Below, piece by piece: positions 35,001 to 50,050 of a stretch of DNA of 64,000 nt. Position numbers and translations under genes: made by a program. The notes beneath the pieces were generated by a model. It searched no databases, was not told the origin of the DNA, and saw only the letters and a program-made list of their open reading frames with translations. Source of the DNA: Onchocerca lupi (lineage: Eukaryota > Nematoda > Chromadorea > Rhabditida > Onchocercidae); NCBI GenBank assembly GCA_028564675.1, contig JAOVVO010000335.1:1-64000 (forward strand), read 5' to 3'. The first letter of the stretch is position 1. The number at the start of each line of letters is the position of its first letter.

Positions 35001-38000
35001 TCTCATTAAGCCTTTTTTTTTTTGCTTTTTGCATAATTTTTAAGATGCAGTATTCATTTTTAACTTTTAATAGGGTGGATGAAGATTCGACTGCAGCAAT
35101 CACAGCGGATCTCTCAGACTTTTCCACGGCATTGGTTTCTCCGGGCGGTGCAGATGAAGATGACGAAAATGAATCCGGTGCAGATGGATTAATCATTAAC
35201 CAGGATGTGCTTATAGCATCGTGCACGGTACTAGTACATTTTTCAATGATCCAAGCTGTAAATGAGATCTAAAATTTCATTATTTTATCTATTTTAGTTG
35301 TGATAAGCTACACGTCTTTCAGTCATTATCGTTAGCACCTACTCCCAGTGGTGGGAACGAGGCTGCAAAACGAATCGCATTTCTTTTTGATTCATCGTTG
35401 ACTGCTTTTCTTATGATGGGGAATTTATCACTCGTAAGTTTCTTTTTTTTAAAAAAGGAATTAGGAAGAAGATAAATAATAAATGATAATGAAATTAAAA
35501 CCGAATACGAGCTGCTAATGTTTCTGAAAATCCAAGTGTTGTACTGGTGTTCAAAATTTTGTTGATTACTCATCGCATAAAATTTTCATTTCAAGTATTT
35601 TTTCTTTATAGAGCTTGAAAAATCATGCGGTAACATTATTTGAAGTGGGGAAATTAAGTGATGAATCGCTGGATAGTTTCGTGGAAGAGTTGCAAAATGT
35701 AAGTTAGTGTCCTTTTTCATTTAAATCTTTTCAATATTTAAAAGTGAAATTGTTGCTCATTTCTCATGATTGTAACAACAGATATATGAAATGTTTTATG
35801 GTTTTTTTTTTATTTTTTTTTGATTTTGTTTAGTCTTTATTTTTCTTTTTAGTTGTTGAAGACTCAAAGTATGATGTACCATTTTTGTTAATGTTGCTGA
35901 TTCAGGTGAAGCTGTTTATGGAAGGTGAAGCACAAAAATATTCAGAACATGCTCAGACATTGTTGTTAACGATTATTTCATTACGCAGTAGTTCTGAATT
36001 GGATTTAATCAGAGGTGAAAGTTTATTATCGTTGGATCAACCCACACGTCTGCGCCTCATCAACAAAACATACAGGTTAGAAAAAAGAAGCAAGATGTAA
36101 CTTGAGGAATACTTTTTCCAAATTTACTTAATGATTAATTTCGCGAAAATAGATTCATGAGTATTAAATCAATTTTTCTCACTTAAAATTGAAATTAAGG
36201 TGTTTGGTTTCAATGGCTCCGTTAAGCGGGGAAGCATGTCCATTGTCAGTGCCATCTATTCCTCATTTGGGAACCGTTATTCCAGAAGTATGTCAGTTTT
36301 GATTGGATTTTTCCAAAAACTGGATTAACTCAGAGAGTATTTATCGATAATTGGAGAAAAAATCTTCCAGAAAAGGGGAATATTTATATACAATCGTTCT
36401 GTATCATCAGAAATTATTTCGTAATAGCATAGTTGCAGGTGGTTTCGTCATGGTTTCGATTGTTTTTGTATTGTACCTCAGGTGATGGACCAGTTTCGCT
36501 GTTCATTCCCAAGGGCTCGCGCGTCCCAATTATTCCTTGTGCTCTACGCCGATGCAAACATTTACTAATTACTACTGCTTCTCATGAACCTGTCATCGTT
36601 CCAGTAGATAACTGTTTAATTCAACTGAATGACATGCTTCAAATGCATGCAATATTTGTACAAGTACACTTTCGTACTGATATCATTTTCATCTAGAGAA
36701 TCAAAAGATGTCGAAGATATTGAAGCTTTAAGCAGATTTTATTTTATAGAATACTTTCATTCTTTTTAGGTTTTTTCAACTTTTCTTAGTGTATCCGATA
36801 TTATTTTTTGTGGAATTTAGGAAACTGATAATCTTAAAATATTAGAATCGCGCAGTATTTAATTCATTATTCAAAGAGAGCTATTAGTTTTGTTTCTTTT
36901 TCTTCTTTTCATAACTGAGAATTCGTAATATCAATGAAGAGAATTAAGGCTGTTATTCATTATTTGTAATTTGAAATTTTAATAACATCCGAATTTCTGT
37001 AATCTAAAATTTTTTTGAAAATATGCTTTGCTTTCAGGAATACAGTGCTGTGATTGATGACTCGGAGGTTATAAGTGTCCCGTTCCCATTTACTGAGACC
37101 AGCTTAATAAATGGTGATTTTCGCATCTTTGATATCGAATTAGAATACTAAGAAAAACTTATACACAAAAATAATGAGCTACTCAATATATCTCGACTTT
37201 AACTGTTTATTTTTATGTTATTTACATAAGCTAAAAGTTTTATTTTCACATTAGTTTTTTTGGATTTTTTTAAGGTCATTTTTCATCACACCCTTCAGTA
37301 CTAAAACTCCGAGAAAAGTTGGGACTAAATTCTTTATGTGGTTATTTAACGTTGTTGTGCAAAAAGAAGTCTGCTGATTGGGAAGAACAGTCGCAGAAGA
37401 ATAGAAAAAGTAATAGCACGACGGTCAGCAAAGACCCAAGGTCTTAATTTTTTCTTTAGTCTTTAGAATTATTATCGATGTTCTGCCATGTATTTCAGGT
37501 ATTGTGATTTTTGATCTCAGCCACGATAGAATCTTTAGCAAATGAATCAGAACTAAAAATGATAGTAAAAATCAAAATAAATCATTCTGTTGCTATAATT
37601 GTGTACTAGTGTTAATTTTTCGATGTTTCACTATATTCTTCCCGGGAAAAGGTTGCAAACTTTCTTATTTGATAGTCAGTGCAAACAAGATAGCAATTCC
37701 ATAATCATTTACTGTAAAGTAAAAACAGTATGTAAAGTGTGTGATTTAGCTCGCAGGAGGCACTCATCAAGGTATCAAATAGGCAGGACTTGGTGTTAAT
37801 AGGTTTTGTTTAAAATTTATCAGATCTTAAATTCACAGAAAAATTGCGAACCTTCGAGTTCACTTGCGAGACGATGAAACATATGCAGATTACACAGTAC
37901 TTGACTGTATTTTTGGTGTTCCATTATTTGATGAGCATTTGAACAGGATCATTTGTCAAAGAATCAAAGATTGCAAGCTTCTTGATCCAAAAAAGTATAT

Positions 38001-38413
38001 TTTGTTTTCAATATTCTTTGTTTAAATTTTTTTTTTTTTTTTTTTTTTTTTGAAGAAACAAACGAAACATAGTTTTATGGTTCCTTCTTGCAAGTTTTTG
38101 AATAAAAGATGTTCTTTTCATATGCTAGTTCAAATATGGTAGAATTTGCGAACCACTATGTAGTACAATCATTGCGAGAACTGATTAATAAATATCAAAC
38201 TTGGGGAGAAGAGGTGAGTTGAAATATTTTACATATATTTTGTTTTTGTTCTTAGAAAGGACGAGCATTTCAAATATTCAGTTTTTTCTCTAAGATTAAA
38301 TGGTATTTTAGCCAACATCTGTATGGGAGATGTCACGTTGGTGTCCGCCAACTCAAATACTTCTTTTTCAAAATGGAGAGATAAACATAATGGATGATTT
38401 GCGAATTTGCTAA
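32061..38413 (+). CDS. FAM91A1 homologue, Golgi vesicle-tethering adaptor
   Basis: Seventeen exons close in phase to 800 residues: 32061-32241, 32483-32634, 32813-33055, 33380-33533, 34044-34150, 34304-34449, 35074-35227, 35323-35433, 35612-35698, 35906-36075, 36200-36287, 36439-36663, 37038-37113, 37275-37440, 37839-37994, 38129-38213 and 38312-38413. Human FAM91A1 is about 838 residues. Diagnostic N-terminal blocks are VWSKLPQEIRIVLGNSQREY, HLMLYPYHLSNIVVRELRM, YDSLPNFTAADAMRLLGIGR, NQYIELMNQ and LDGFVMNRVLGDYFENLLYQ. C-terminal blocks are RIAFLFDSSLTAFLMMGNLS, VTLFEVGKLSDESLDSF and CIFGVPLFDEHLNR. FAM91A1 works with TBC1D23 and the WDR11 complex to tether endosome-derived vesicles carrying golgin-245/golgin-97 at the trans-Golgi. 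The start ATG is the first after an in-frame TGA at about 32039. The acidic segment DEDDENESGADG in exon 7 is poorly conserved. The stop overlaps an AATAAA at 38413. Confidence 0.95.
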
Positions 38414-41400
38414 ATAAAAAGATATGGTTCGGCAGAACTATCGTAATTGAAAGTATATATTTCAGAAATTAACTTTTATAAGTGTTAAATGATATTCATT
38501 TAATTGCAATATCAAATTCTTTTCCATTTTTTTGTTCTTTAATTTCTCATTTGCTTTTCTAGAATATAAAACTATCGTAGATAAAGAAGTAGGTATTGTT
38601 ATTCACTGGAAAGTTTTAGAGTTAAATCCTGACGTTGAGATGTCTCTATGAAGTCTTTTATAAACCTTTTTGATTGATGTTTTAAGAATTGCTCAGAATT
38701 GTTTTTCAGTTTCTTTTTAAAAGATTTCTAGATTAATTTAAAAAATTGCCAGTTTTCCGGAGAATTTTTCTTGTGCTGAAAATATTTCTTTGATAGTTTA
38801 TTATTTGTTCTTATACAACATAATTTTGAAGGCAATGCATTCATTCTTCTTTTTCTACATTTCATTATTTAAATTAATTTCTCTTTATGTTATGTAGGAA
38901 ATAATCGTTTCACTAATTTCGCTTCTTCCATGTGCCTATAAATCTGATCTTATAAATAGTTGTAGGCAGTAGTTATCTAATGTTTTCACTGTAAAGTTAT
39001 GATAATTCTTTTCTGTATGGATAATTTTTCCATATTCTACTTTTCTAGCAGTAAAGGTTAGTGCTCTGGCGCCTTTTTTTTTCGATTGATTATTGAGATA
39101 AAATTTTTTGTTGCTTCGCTCTTTTCATTTTCTTCATTTTTATTTTTAGCACTTTTCATCAAAAAAATGAGACATTCTTCCCAGAAGATTATCGATTAAA
39201 ATTTTTTTTTAGTTCTTTTTATGCCATATATTACTTGAATTATTTTAAAGACTTTTGTTGTTAATATTCGGAAACTTATCATATCATATTATCAATGGTT
39301 TATAATCAGTCTTACTCAAATGCTCAGTTTCTGATTTATTCGATATTGTTATTGTTAACTTTATCAGATCCTGCTTTAGCTACGTTGAACCGCTCCATCT
39401 CATTTTCTGGCTTTTTCAGATTGTATTCGATTTTCAGTTTTACATTATTATTGGAAGTAACAGTTTTTTAGAAAAATATTTCACTCATAATTATTACTTT
39501 ATCGAATTCAGTTGCAGCTACTTTATCGAATTCTAGTGCAGCTATGTATTTTAATGTTCTGACTTTTATAAGTTGTATTTAATTGTCGGTTCTTAACGAA
39601 TGCAATAATAGCTTGTCATAGATCTTAGGATCTAAAACTTCTGAAAATTAAATCTACTGAGAGAAAGTTAGAGAGAAGTAAAAAATACAATTTTATTTTC
39701 ATATCATGATTTGGGACCAGAGAATGGTTAATATAGTGTCATGCATAAACATTTTAATTCATGCCCTTACTTTTCTGATTGCATTCTCCCTTTGAATGAT
39801 CAGTAACATTTCTTCTTAACATATTCTTTAATTGTTTTGGTCTCTGCGGAATTTTTTTCTAAATATAATTTTCTTTTTGTTTTTCAATCTTATGAATTTA
39901 TAGAATTATTTCCGTGGATGTATTTTTATTACTCAAGCACTGTCTTCTTAACAAAATGCGGACTTATTTCGCATTTTCACTAAATTTTCAAGTTCATTTT
40001 TGAAGCGGCAAAATAATAATGATTTCTGAAATTAGAAGAAAGTTCAGGCTTTTTTGATTCTAACTATAACATTCAATAAACCAAGTTTTATTTTAAAAGC
40101 GGTGAAATATTTCATGCTATTACTTTTTATCGAAATCGAGACGAGTTTTTTAAAATCTTATATATTGTTTTAAAATATTTTTACCTCTATTGTTATTTTT
40201 GTTAATAATTGGTGTTTAGTTTATTTTCGTTTAATTAATTATAATATTATGTGAGATAGAAATGAGCATTGTAATTCAAAATAAAATGATGATTTTAAAA
40301 AGCTCATTTCGAAAGGAAATATTAATATAAAATTTTTGGTTGGTTCAAACTTTGTTCATATTGCATTAGGCATCAAAAAAATCTGTGTAGCAATAATGAA
40401 AACAATCAATTCTATCCAGTAGATTTTTTCTGGGTCAGAAGTCATTGTTTTCATTATTACTATTATCACTATTGTTATTATTAGCACTGTTATTATTAAC
40501 GCTATTATCGCATATATTTATCACTGTTGTATTAGAATTTTATTTTCATTCCACTTTTTCAGACTTTCCTATTATATTTTCGTCAACTATGGGCGAAGTT
40601 TATTTTACAATTGCAAAATTGGACGTGAAATTTACTGAAAATTGAGATTTCCGGATATTTATTGTTGTAATGCATAGTTTTTAGTTAATATATTGTTACC
40701 AAAACATATACATTTTTTGATTTATAGTTTTAAAATTCGTTGCTTTGTTTCGAAATCATCTAAAATTGCAACATATCGTTATTTTTTTTTTTTTTTTTTT
40801 TTTGTTAATATTTTGTCTTGCCCGCTTATATATTGTTTTTCACTTAGCTTCATATAAGGTTGTGTACTGCATATTTTTTTAATATGCCTTTCGTTTTCAT
40901 TGTAATTTTCTTATTTGTCTTTTCATTTTTCACTTTATTGAAATATATGTAAATTTCTTAAATGAATAATAACGAATCTTAATGCTTCATATTTCACACT
41001 TTAATTATTTTAAATCTTTCGACACTCGTTTCGAGTTCCTTGGCCATATTTCACTTTGACTGAAAGATCAACAAACAAGAGGAAGCAATATCTGATTGTT
41101 TTTATTGTAGCAATAAAGCCATTTTTTATAGATTCGACAGAAAAACTTAGGAACAGAAAAGGTGAAATGAAACAATATATTGTTAATAATTTCTTTGGTC
41201 AAATATTAGGCATGTCCCAGTTAAATGAGGAAATAGCCTAGAGAAAACTGAAAATGTATTGGTACGAATGAGTGTTATTTGTTGTCGTTTTTCCCGAATT
41301 AATAACTAAAAGAAGCTTTGAGTAGCGAACTAAAAAGTGGCCTTTTTCTTTGTTATTAAAATGTAGTTTGTGCACTCAAGAATTTAATGAAAAGATCCAT

Positions 41401-44400
41401 CGGTATTGATAATGCGAGGATATAATTGTTTCAACTTCTCAGTACGAGTTATTTTTATTCTCAGCGCAATCTAACATGTTGTAAGAAATTTCAGCTGTAT
41501 GATCATTTTCATGAGTAACTAGTTGTCAAGAAAAAATTAGTCAGTAACTTATCATAATAATGGGTAGGCAAAACTAAAATCATTGCAGATTTGATCAGAT
41601 TTCTACTCAGCGTTACCATCAATACATATGATCTTCCGACTTTTCCTCTTTAAATTTTCTTTCTAAAGATGAATCTATTGTGGAATGTTATAGAGATGGA
41701 AGTGGTCAATAAAAACAATAGAATTTTGAGTATTATATTTATTTATAATAAAGAAATGCTCAATTGAATTGATTTTTATGAAATTATTACAATCTATTTT
41801 TTTCACAGGATATATTAAGAACTGATCTATCAGTATTTTAATCAAATGGCATTTTTTGTAAACTGATAGTATAATAGAAAAGAATTGAACTGGCAATATA
41901 TTTTTTCGGTTAGTGTGCTCGGTCTGATCCAATTCAATCTTTTATCTATTTTGCTCTAATGAAATATGCCCAAAAAGATATATAGTTTCGAAAATAATTG
42001 CAAATGCTGTATAATGGACTCCTCAATACTGCTGAGGCTTATTTAAAAAGATATCTTATAAATTTTGCCTTCTTTTTTCTTTTTTTATTTGATGGAGTCA
42101 ATTTGTCAGGCATTATTTAATATTTCACTGAAAACTTCCGTCCTTCGAATTGGTTAAATATATTAGCTGTACTGATTCTGAATAAACACTTGAATTTTTT
42201 TTGAAAAAATTCTTGATTATTGCTAACTGATGCAGATAAATTTTTTATAGAAGGACTAAAAATAGCAAATTGTTTTTTATCTTCATGTATAAAAAATTTC
42301 ACCATAAAATGATTGGTAGAATGAATGAGGCTTCTGGGAATTTCATCTTTGATTTAAGCCGATTTTTTTTTACAGATTTTTAGAATAAAATATCTTATAA
42401 ATGGAACGAAGTATTATTTCTCTTTATAATGCAAAATAGGCTATTAATGATTATAATACAGGGATCGCCGAGTAATTTAAACTGTTTAAAAAGTGGATTG
42501 CAAAGATAAGAGCACCAATGAAACACAGAAGTGCATGAAAGATGTAAAGACAATGAAAATGTTGGCTGAAGCATCCAGAAGTTTGAATAGGTCGTAAGGA
42601 AATTACGATCAGCGTAATATCTTCCCTCAAAAATACGTAGAAGACAAAGAGAAAAACTGGAAAGAAACGAACTTGGAATATCTGTGCAGCAGTCTTAAAA
42701 ATACCGATGTCTGAACTGGTAACAGAATTGTCTTGATGATGATTTCAGACTTAGACTGCTTGATAACACTATATATATATAGAAGTAATATACAGAAGTA
42801 ATCGATATTGTCATAATCACTTCAAAATCATTTCAGTGTTATCAGAATAGCTTTATATGAAAAAAGATAGTTTCTGATACAGGTACCAATTCACGTATTT
42901 CAGTTTCATTCATTCGTCTTTCAGAATAGTTATTCACTTTTGCCTCCAATAATATTTCTTTTCTCTTATCCAGATTAAAAGTCTTCGTTTGTCACAAGTA
43001 ACGCAGACCAATCTTGCAGTAATCACTCTTGCATTTTTTGTTATCAGTTTTTTCCAACCTGTGCTCTATTTTGCAGACATAATGTGTTGTTATCATGTTA
43101 TCATGGTTATTATCTTTGAAGGCACTGAATATTGCCTGGAGCACATGAGTTCGAATCCCATCATGCACCATGAATTGTGCTGTGTGCTTGAAACTTCCAA
43201 ATTTTTTTTCGATTATTATAGATTTCGTTGCTATTTATAGTTGCTGATAGAACATCGGCCATGACAATGCTGAGAAAAATCATTCTTTCGTTCATATCTG
43301 TTATCTTTATCTATTATCACACCGATCGACTGATATAGCTATGAGCATGGCAATTTTTTGAATGAAAATGCATTTTATATATTTTTCACTGCATTTTGTC
43401 TTTTCGACATTCTGAAAACACTCGCCAAGGATAATTCTTGCGCCGCAGGTTTGAACTCCATCTGTTTCTGTGAATCTTTACTTAATATATATTACATTTC
43501 TTAGATTTTTTTCTTGAGTAATTTTGACTATGTTGATAATTTTGAGATTTGGACCAAAAACTGATGATAATTTTTTTCATGAGAGCCATCTTTTTTGATG
43601 AGAAATTTTCGACCAAATTCTCTTTCTCATTACTATGAATGGAAAATTCAAATTCAGTGAAAAAGTTTTTTGCCTGCCAGGAAGAATGATCACTGAAGCG
43701 TATTGAAATGCAAAATCGATAATGCTGGTAGAAGTTAAATATAAATTTATAAAATTGGTGGATGAATTTACCAGAAATACTTCATAAATTCATATTTTTT
43801 GGTCTATTTCAGATTAAATATTCCTTTTCAGAGAAGAAGAAAAGACTTTTATAGCTGAAGATATTTTTACCAATTTTTTAGCAGAATGTAATAAAATGGT
43901 GTAAATGCGCTTCATTTTCTTCGCTCATAAAGTGATTTCATAATGTTTTCATTTAAACTTTTGATTTTATGATTATCAGATAATCATGGATGAATGCGCT
44001 CAGCCTCTTACTCTCACGCAAACTTGGAACTAAAAATAGGTAGATTTTCGATTTATGCAAAGCTAATGAATCGAAAACAATTCAGAATGCAAAATTTTTT
44101 TCTGACTTCAACTAAACTGTGATCATAATGATATTTCTTTAAATATACAATGTTTCCACACTTTTTGCAGATTCGATTTTCTTGTTTTCGAAATTTTGAA
44201 ATTTGTTTTATCTTAAATTTACATCTGATCTCTCCATTTTTTTTTCGAATTCAAAAAAGTGTATCATAAAACCGGGAAAGCTATATTCCACTTTTTATAC
44301 AAGTAAGTTACTTCAGTTTTACGTAATTTTTATTTTTATCTCTGCTTCTTTTATCTGATTTTGCTTAAATTTTTTCTGATGAATAAAGTATTTTTTTGCT

Positions 44401-45865
44401 CGATTACTGAAATCTTCTTTATGTTCTATAGTATCATGGCATGGAAGACCAAGTAAAGATTCTGTATTCATAGGGATTCTGAATCCGTCGAGTGTTCGTT
44501 TCAAGTGGGGAGAAAGGAATCAGTGCCTCCATTGTAAAAGCGATACACTCCAATTAATTATGATATTGATTTTGCAAGAAGACAATAGTTGCAATGGAAG
44601 CGATGAGTGGAAGGCTAACAAAATAACGAAATTTTGTGCTGAACTGTGGTGGAGAGGGATTGGCTCTTTGGAGAGATAGGCTTATTAGACGGATTATCAA
44701 AAAGGCTTCTTTGAGTAAGAGTTGGCTAAAGCCTGAGCAATGGCAGCAATCACCCTCAGGGAATTATCAGTGTAAAGTAGGCTTCTCCTTCGTCGCCCTC
44801 TTTTAAAACAAATTTCTTCCCTTTCTTCCACATTGAAATTCATTTGTTAAAAAAAAAGATTCATTTCAATTTACATTGTTTCCCGATCGAATCGATGTTC
44901 ACTTTGTTGATTCTCCAGTTATTGTCATTTCTAGAAGTTTTAATTGAAAAATTTATTTTACAAATTACAGTCAGGAAATTTGCATTTGCATTATACATGA
45001 ATTTGATCTATACAATCAAGAACGAGACTGATCAATAACTAAATTTAGAATAAGCTGGTTTATAGATCTTTATTGCCCTTGAGAATCGTTAATCCCTTTA
45101 ATCGGTTGATGACAAAACCATAAAGTAACCACAAATTAATGCTGCAAATTACATGCATGCAAATAGTCTGATTAATATCATTATTTCTTTGTGCACTTTG
45201 ATTCTGATAACCCCTGATATAATGCTACCAAGACATACTGACAATAAAGCTATCAGCTCAAACATATGTAATTAGACGATCAAAGTAGCATGTCTGAATA
45301 TATACAATACGCAATTATTTTGTGATAAGTTCTGATAGTGTTAGCTTTCTTTGCCTTAACATAGCAATTATCAGTTGCGAGGGTTAGATAATTTCTTTTC
45401 CTGTAACTATTAAATTATTATCACGTAGAGCACTCTTATTCGGAAGGTGCACCTGATATCCTGTAGAAATATACCTCATGGTTATATTGTTTCATTGATT
45501 TAAGATATAATCACAGGTTATTTATTCCTCCATTTTTCTAACAAAAATAAAGCTGTTTTCAAATATTTGAGCAAATGTTGTTTTAAAACGAAATATCTTT
45601 TATTTTTAAATTATAAAAGATTGTCAAGAACTGTTTCTACACTTATATCTCTACATCTTTATGCCACGAACAGAAGAAAGCCTTTTTATTTACATCTCAA
45701 CATAAGTTTCCAAAGAAAATTTGTTAGAAAATACTAAGTAGTTTTTTGATTCAGTTTTTATTGCAATTTTTTCGAATTTTCGAATTTTTATTGCTTTTCA
45801 CAAGAATTTAAGAATCGAAATTATTTGTTTAATTTGTTTATATTCCACCACATTAATTATCATTC

Positions 45866-45978
45866 ATTTGCATACATAGATAATTAATGCTAATTAATGT
45901 CGCGGAATATCTCTTTTATATAATATTTCTTTTATATCTCGCAACATTAATTATCATTAATTATCTATGTATGCAAAT
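45866..45978. repeat. Fold-back inverted repeat, 39-bp arms
   Basis: Arm 45866-45904 (starts atttgcatacatagataa) is the reverse complement of arm 45940-45978 (ends ttatctatgtatgcaaat) with only two mismatches over 39 bp; the spacer is 35 nt and AT-rich. The inner ends read tcgcg and cgcaa. The first 24 bp of each outer arm match perfectly. It could be a miniature fold-back transposon relic or a hairpin-forming RNA gene. Confidence 0.85.
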
Positions 45979-48271
45979 ATCCGGAGGTGTAGCTTTCTTC
46001 TTGCAATATAATGAGCTATTTAATTTTACTTTCTTGAACTCTTTAATTTAATTCTAATCTTCACAAAATGACTCAATTTTAATGCATCGAAATATTTCGA
46101 AGTTTTGTATATGTTACTAATTCTTGAAGCTGTTCAATTATTCTGTCTCCTGATTCTATACTGAATCCATTGTTTATGTCAACTAATTCTTATATGCAAA
46201 ATTTTTTGATTAAATATGATGAAATAGATTTATTTCATTCGTTTATTTAATGGTACTTTATTTCAAAGAGAAAAAAAATATCTCTAAATAGCAGAAGCTG
46301 CGAAGATTGCTCCAAAAGCTATGATAATATAATGATTTGTTCAGCTCTGATAAAAAGTGTTTTGTTTTGATTATAATCGCTGATACAACAACATATTCAG
46401 TGAAATGAATTGTTTCATGTTAAATAGCAAAAACGAAGACTACATATCAGTTAATTGATAGTTATGTGAACCAACCAACAACCTTTATCCACCAACACAG
46501 GCAAATTATTTGAACGAATTTCATTGACTCCACCATTCAATTTTTTTGTTTTGCATAAAAAGTTTTCTTTATTTTTCTCTCCAATGTTACAGACCAAAAC
46601 CAATATTGTCATCAAGTTTTGACTCAATTCCTCGCTTCATAAGGCTTAGTAATGTATCGCTCAGAATATCTTTTCTAATACTGCTTGTTGCCTCTTTTAT
46701 TTCTTTTGATAGAGAATTCTGAATAGTATGATTTTTTCCGAACGGAATTCCGAAACAGTAGAGAATTCTGAGCAGTACGATTTATTCTGAACGAAGATAC
46801 CATCATCGTTTTTAATTTACATGAACTGATTAAGCAGTATACATCGAGCTATTCATTTTTTATTCTTTTCGTCAAATAATTTCATTCTTTAGAAGAAATG
46901 TTCATCGTAACAATTTGTTTCTTTGGCGATATCTATTCTCATTTTCAAATTATCCACGGGGAGTCAACTTAAATTTTGTTACGTTTTGCTAAAAATCTTA
47001 TTCATGGACATTCAGCTTAGTTTTAAGCATACCATAAATTAAAGAGTAGCAATGGTGGGTGGATAATAGAATTTTCGAAGCTTTAATTTGAAATACCAGG
47101 AAAACAATATCGAATTTTGTCATTTTTTTGCAGCTCCAATATTTTTGTTATTTTTTGATAGATGTAGGGAAGAAAGAAAGGCGCGCCTAGCAAAGTTTTA
47201 TTGGGAGTGAAAGACCGGAGTCGATTGTTACTGATAAAGTTGCTGAGATGAGGAGATTACTTCTCCGTGGTACTGCTTGTCTTGAGCATTTGAATGCTAT
47301 TTAATTTTGTATTTGTTTCATTGCAAAGTGAGCAAGCAGAGTGATGCAGCAAGTTTCATGATGCAACCACCATTGCTGTTGCTTCTATTTCGGATTCCTT
47401 GCGTTGCAAACATTTCGTTAATTTTGAAAAATCCACCTCGAACCGCATTGCAAAACATTATGATAGAAGATACCAGTTATTCGAGATTTATTTTATTTTT
47501 CATTTGTTTTACTTCAATTTCATTTTTCAATGAATGTGTTAAATGGCGAGAAATATTGAATTCCCAAATTTTTAAGCCAAAACACCATTTAGAAATCATT
47601 CACGGTTTTTTTGAACTTCTATCGAAATATTCCAAGTTGCTTCTGAAATGGTAATACAACAATAACTGGAGAAAATTCCAGTTGAAATAGGAAAAAATTA
47701 TTATATAATAATTGCTTCATGGCTGAAATGCCTGCTAATAAAGATGACGAACTAACTCGAAAATGGAAAAGGAAGAATAATTCTCTCCATGCATACAAAA
47801 AAGCCCATTCGAAAACTTTATTTAATTTTAAAACAAAATGAGGAGTGAATGATGATGCATCATTTTATTTGCGAATATAAATTGAATGTGCTTAACAAGT
47901 TTATGCTAATTTAGATATTTTTTATTTGATAATTTGAAAATGATGAAGGTTGAAATTTTTAAGATAGAAGGAAAAACTCGGAATGATTCATCTTTTGGCA
48001 AAAATTTGTTAAGCAAAGAATGCAGAAACTGCATGATGTCAATTTTCAGAAACAAAATGAAAGAGCTGTGAAATGACGAGCCCTTTCCTTCATTTTTGCT
48101 TGATGAAACTTAGCTATGTGTATAATTTATCCACCGAACCATCCAAGAAGATATATTACTTTTTAGTAGTAGTTTTAAAAAAATGTGAAAAAACTGGAGG
48201 ACTTTTGGACATTCTTTGTGGAAGTTAAGATTGGAAGAAAAGGAAAGTTCCCATGTATTTAAATTTCACTG

Positions 48272-48291
48272 ATATATATATATATATATAT
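48272..48291. repeat. TA dinucleotide microsatellite
   Basis: About ten uninterrupted AT/TA units in the gene-poor region. Confidence 0.9.
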
Positions 48292-50050
48292 GTAAAGGGC
48301 GAGTGAATTTAGCATTCCCTTCGGGATTATCATCTTTTTGAATGGCTTGAGGAACGAAAAATAATGGCCATTGAAGCATTTCAGATTTTAAACAGACAAC
48401 TCTATTTCTTCCCTTCACCTTCGTTGTTTTACTTATTTTCTAGCCTTCCAAAACTTCTCTACCATTTGATGAATGGATTGTATGTAATAGTACTGCATAT
48501 ATTTAACAAGACTTCCAGCATTGATCGCATCAAATTTGTGAAATTCGTGCCTTTCTTTTTCACTAGATAGTTTTTTGATAAGGGAATGATGCCAGAATAT
48601 ATTTGATGCAATTTCGAGAATGATATTAAGTAATGATCTCGATTTGTTTCATCTACAAGGGCACGAGCAGCTTCCTAATATGATTTTAGAAAATGAGCTA
48701 TTTTAAGCAGAAACATAAAAGTTTCTCTATGAGTAAGGTTAACAGCTGTGAAATTCAAAATTCAAGTTGAAACATCACTAAATATCTCCAATTAGAGACC
48801 TAGTTCTCAATAACTTATCATGAACAAAACAAGACTGAATAATAATTTAGAAATGTCAGAAATTCTTTCCAATAGAATACGTAAATTAATTTCGAAACAT
48901 TTAGCTAACAATTTAGTTATCTATTATTAAAAACATATTGTTTAAATAAAGCATCCACGAGGTCGGTCGATTTTTCTGCACATCTGCTTGCTTTTTCTTA
49001 AAATATTAACTCTTTTTGCTGCAAGAACTGAGCTTACGATACCTTTTTTTTTGTGTATTTTTTGCAAGCAATTCTTTTCATTTTCAAAGCTTTCCAATAT
49101 GCTTTCCTTGGCTGTATGAACAGATAACTTTAAACAAATTTCGAACGAGCAAGATAAATGATAAATTGAGATTTGGAAATGAATTGGCTAAAATTGTATT
49201 GTTCAGCTGTTTGGAAAACTTTGATCTATGAACCTTTGCAGCTTGATTACAATCGTTTCCCTCATTTTCCCTCATTCTTCCCCATTATCCCTCATTCTTT
49301 CAGGATATTTGAAGTTTGATATTAAAACACTGTAGCAAATCTATTCAGAAAAGTGATCAAATCTTGAAATATCGAAAAGTTTTCTTGTTGAATTTTTTTT
49401 CAGATTCTTGTTAGAAATTATAATACAAATTAATCTATCTTATTATTGCTTTCTTGTCATCTATAATGTTTTCGGTGGTTTCATTTGAATTTCTTTCTCG
49501 TTAGAACAATATATTCATCTTCTCTTTCATAATTTCTAGATAAACAAATTCAAGCACATTTTAAATATATCTATTGCTCGTATCAAAAGTTCAATGAAAC
49601 TGATAAACAAATGTCTTTTATAGGAATAAACAATAATTTGCATACAACTGATTGTTTCGAAATTTCCATTCATATAATATGATTTAGACTCATTGTAACT
49701 ATTTTCATATTTAAAATCTTATTTTTCGTGCACTTTATTCTCCTTTTTAATAAATAAAATTGCAGAAATTTTTAATTGAAATACTTTTCGCACGCTTTTG
49801 GTAATTTTATCAAATGTTAGTTTAAAAGTCCTTTTAAAATGTAATTTAACTAAATGAAATATCCATTGTTAATAAGAAATGGAACTTTACAAAAGCTTAA
49901 TTTAATAAACTGCGCTGAAATTAATGCTCGATAAAGCGTCCATTTTATTGTCTACAAATTATTCGTTCAAAAATCATTTATTTGAATTTTATACAAAAGC
50001 TTATTTTGCATTTGTATGGATATTGATCAGGTGTAAATCCGAAATTTGTT

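Noticed and set aside
42470..42760. Possible decayed coding gene or box C/D RNA (ttgatgatgat followed by further motif-like bits)
   Set aside because: Translations in all frames are broken without a recognisable family, and no proper C/D terminal stem was visible.
43080..43175. Possible tRNA, because of a B-box-like gagttcgaatcccatc
   Set aside because: No matching acceptor stem, A box or anticodon arm could be folded in the 70 nt upstream.
47307..47654. 115-residue open frame in the gene desert
   Set aside because: Composition is generic for AT-rich DNA (I, F, L, K), with no motif, exon partners or upstream start context.
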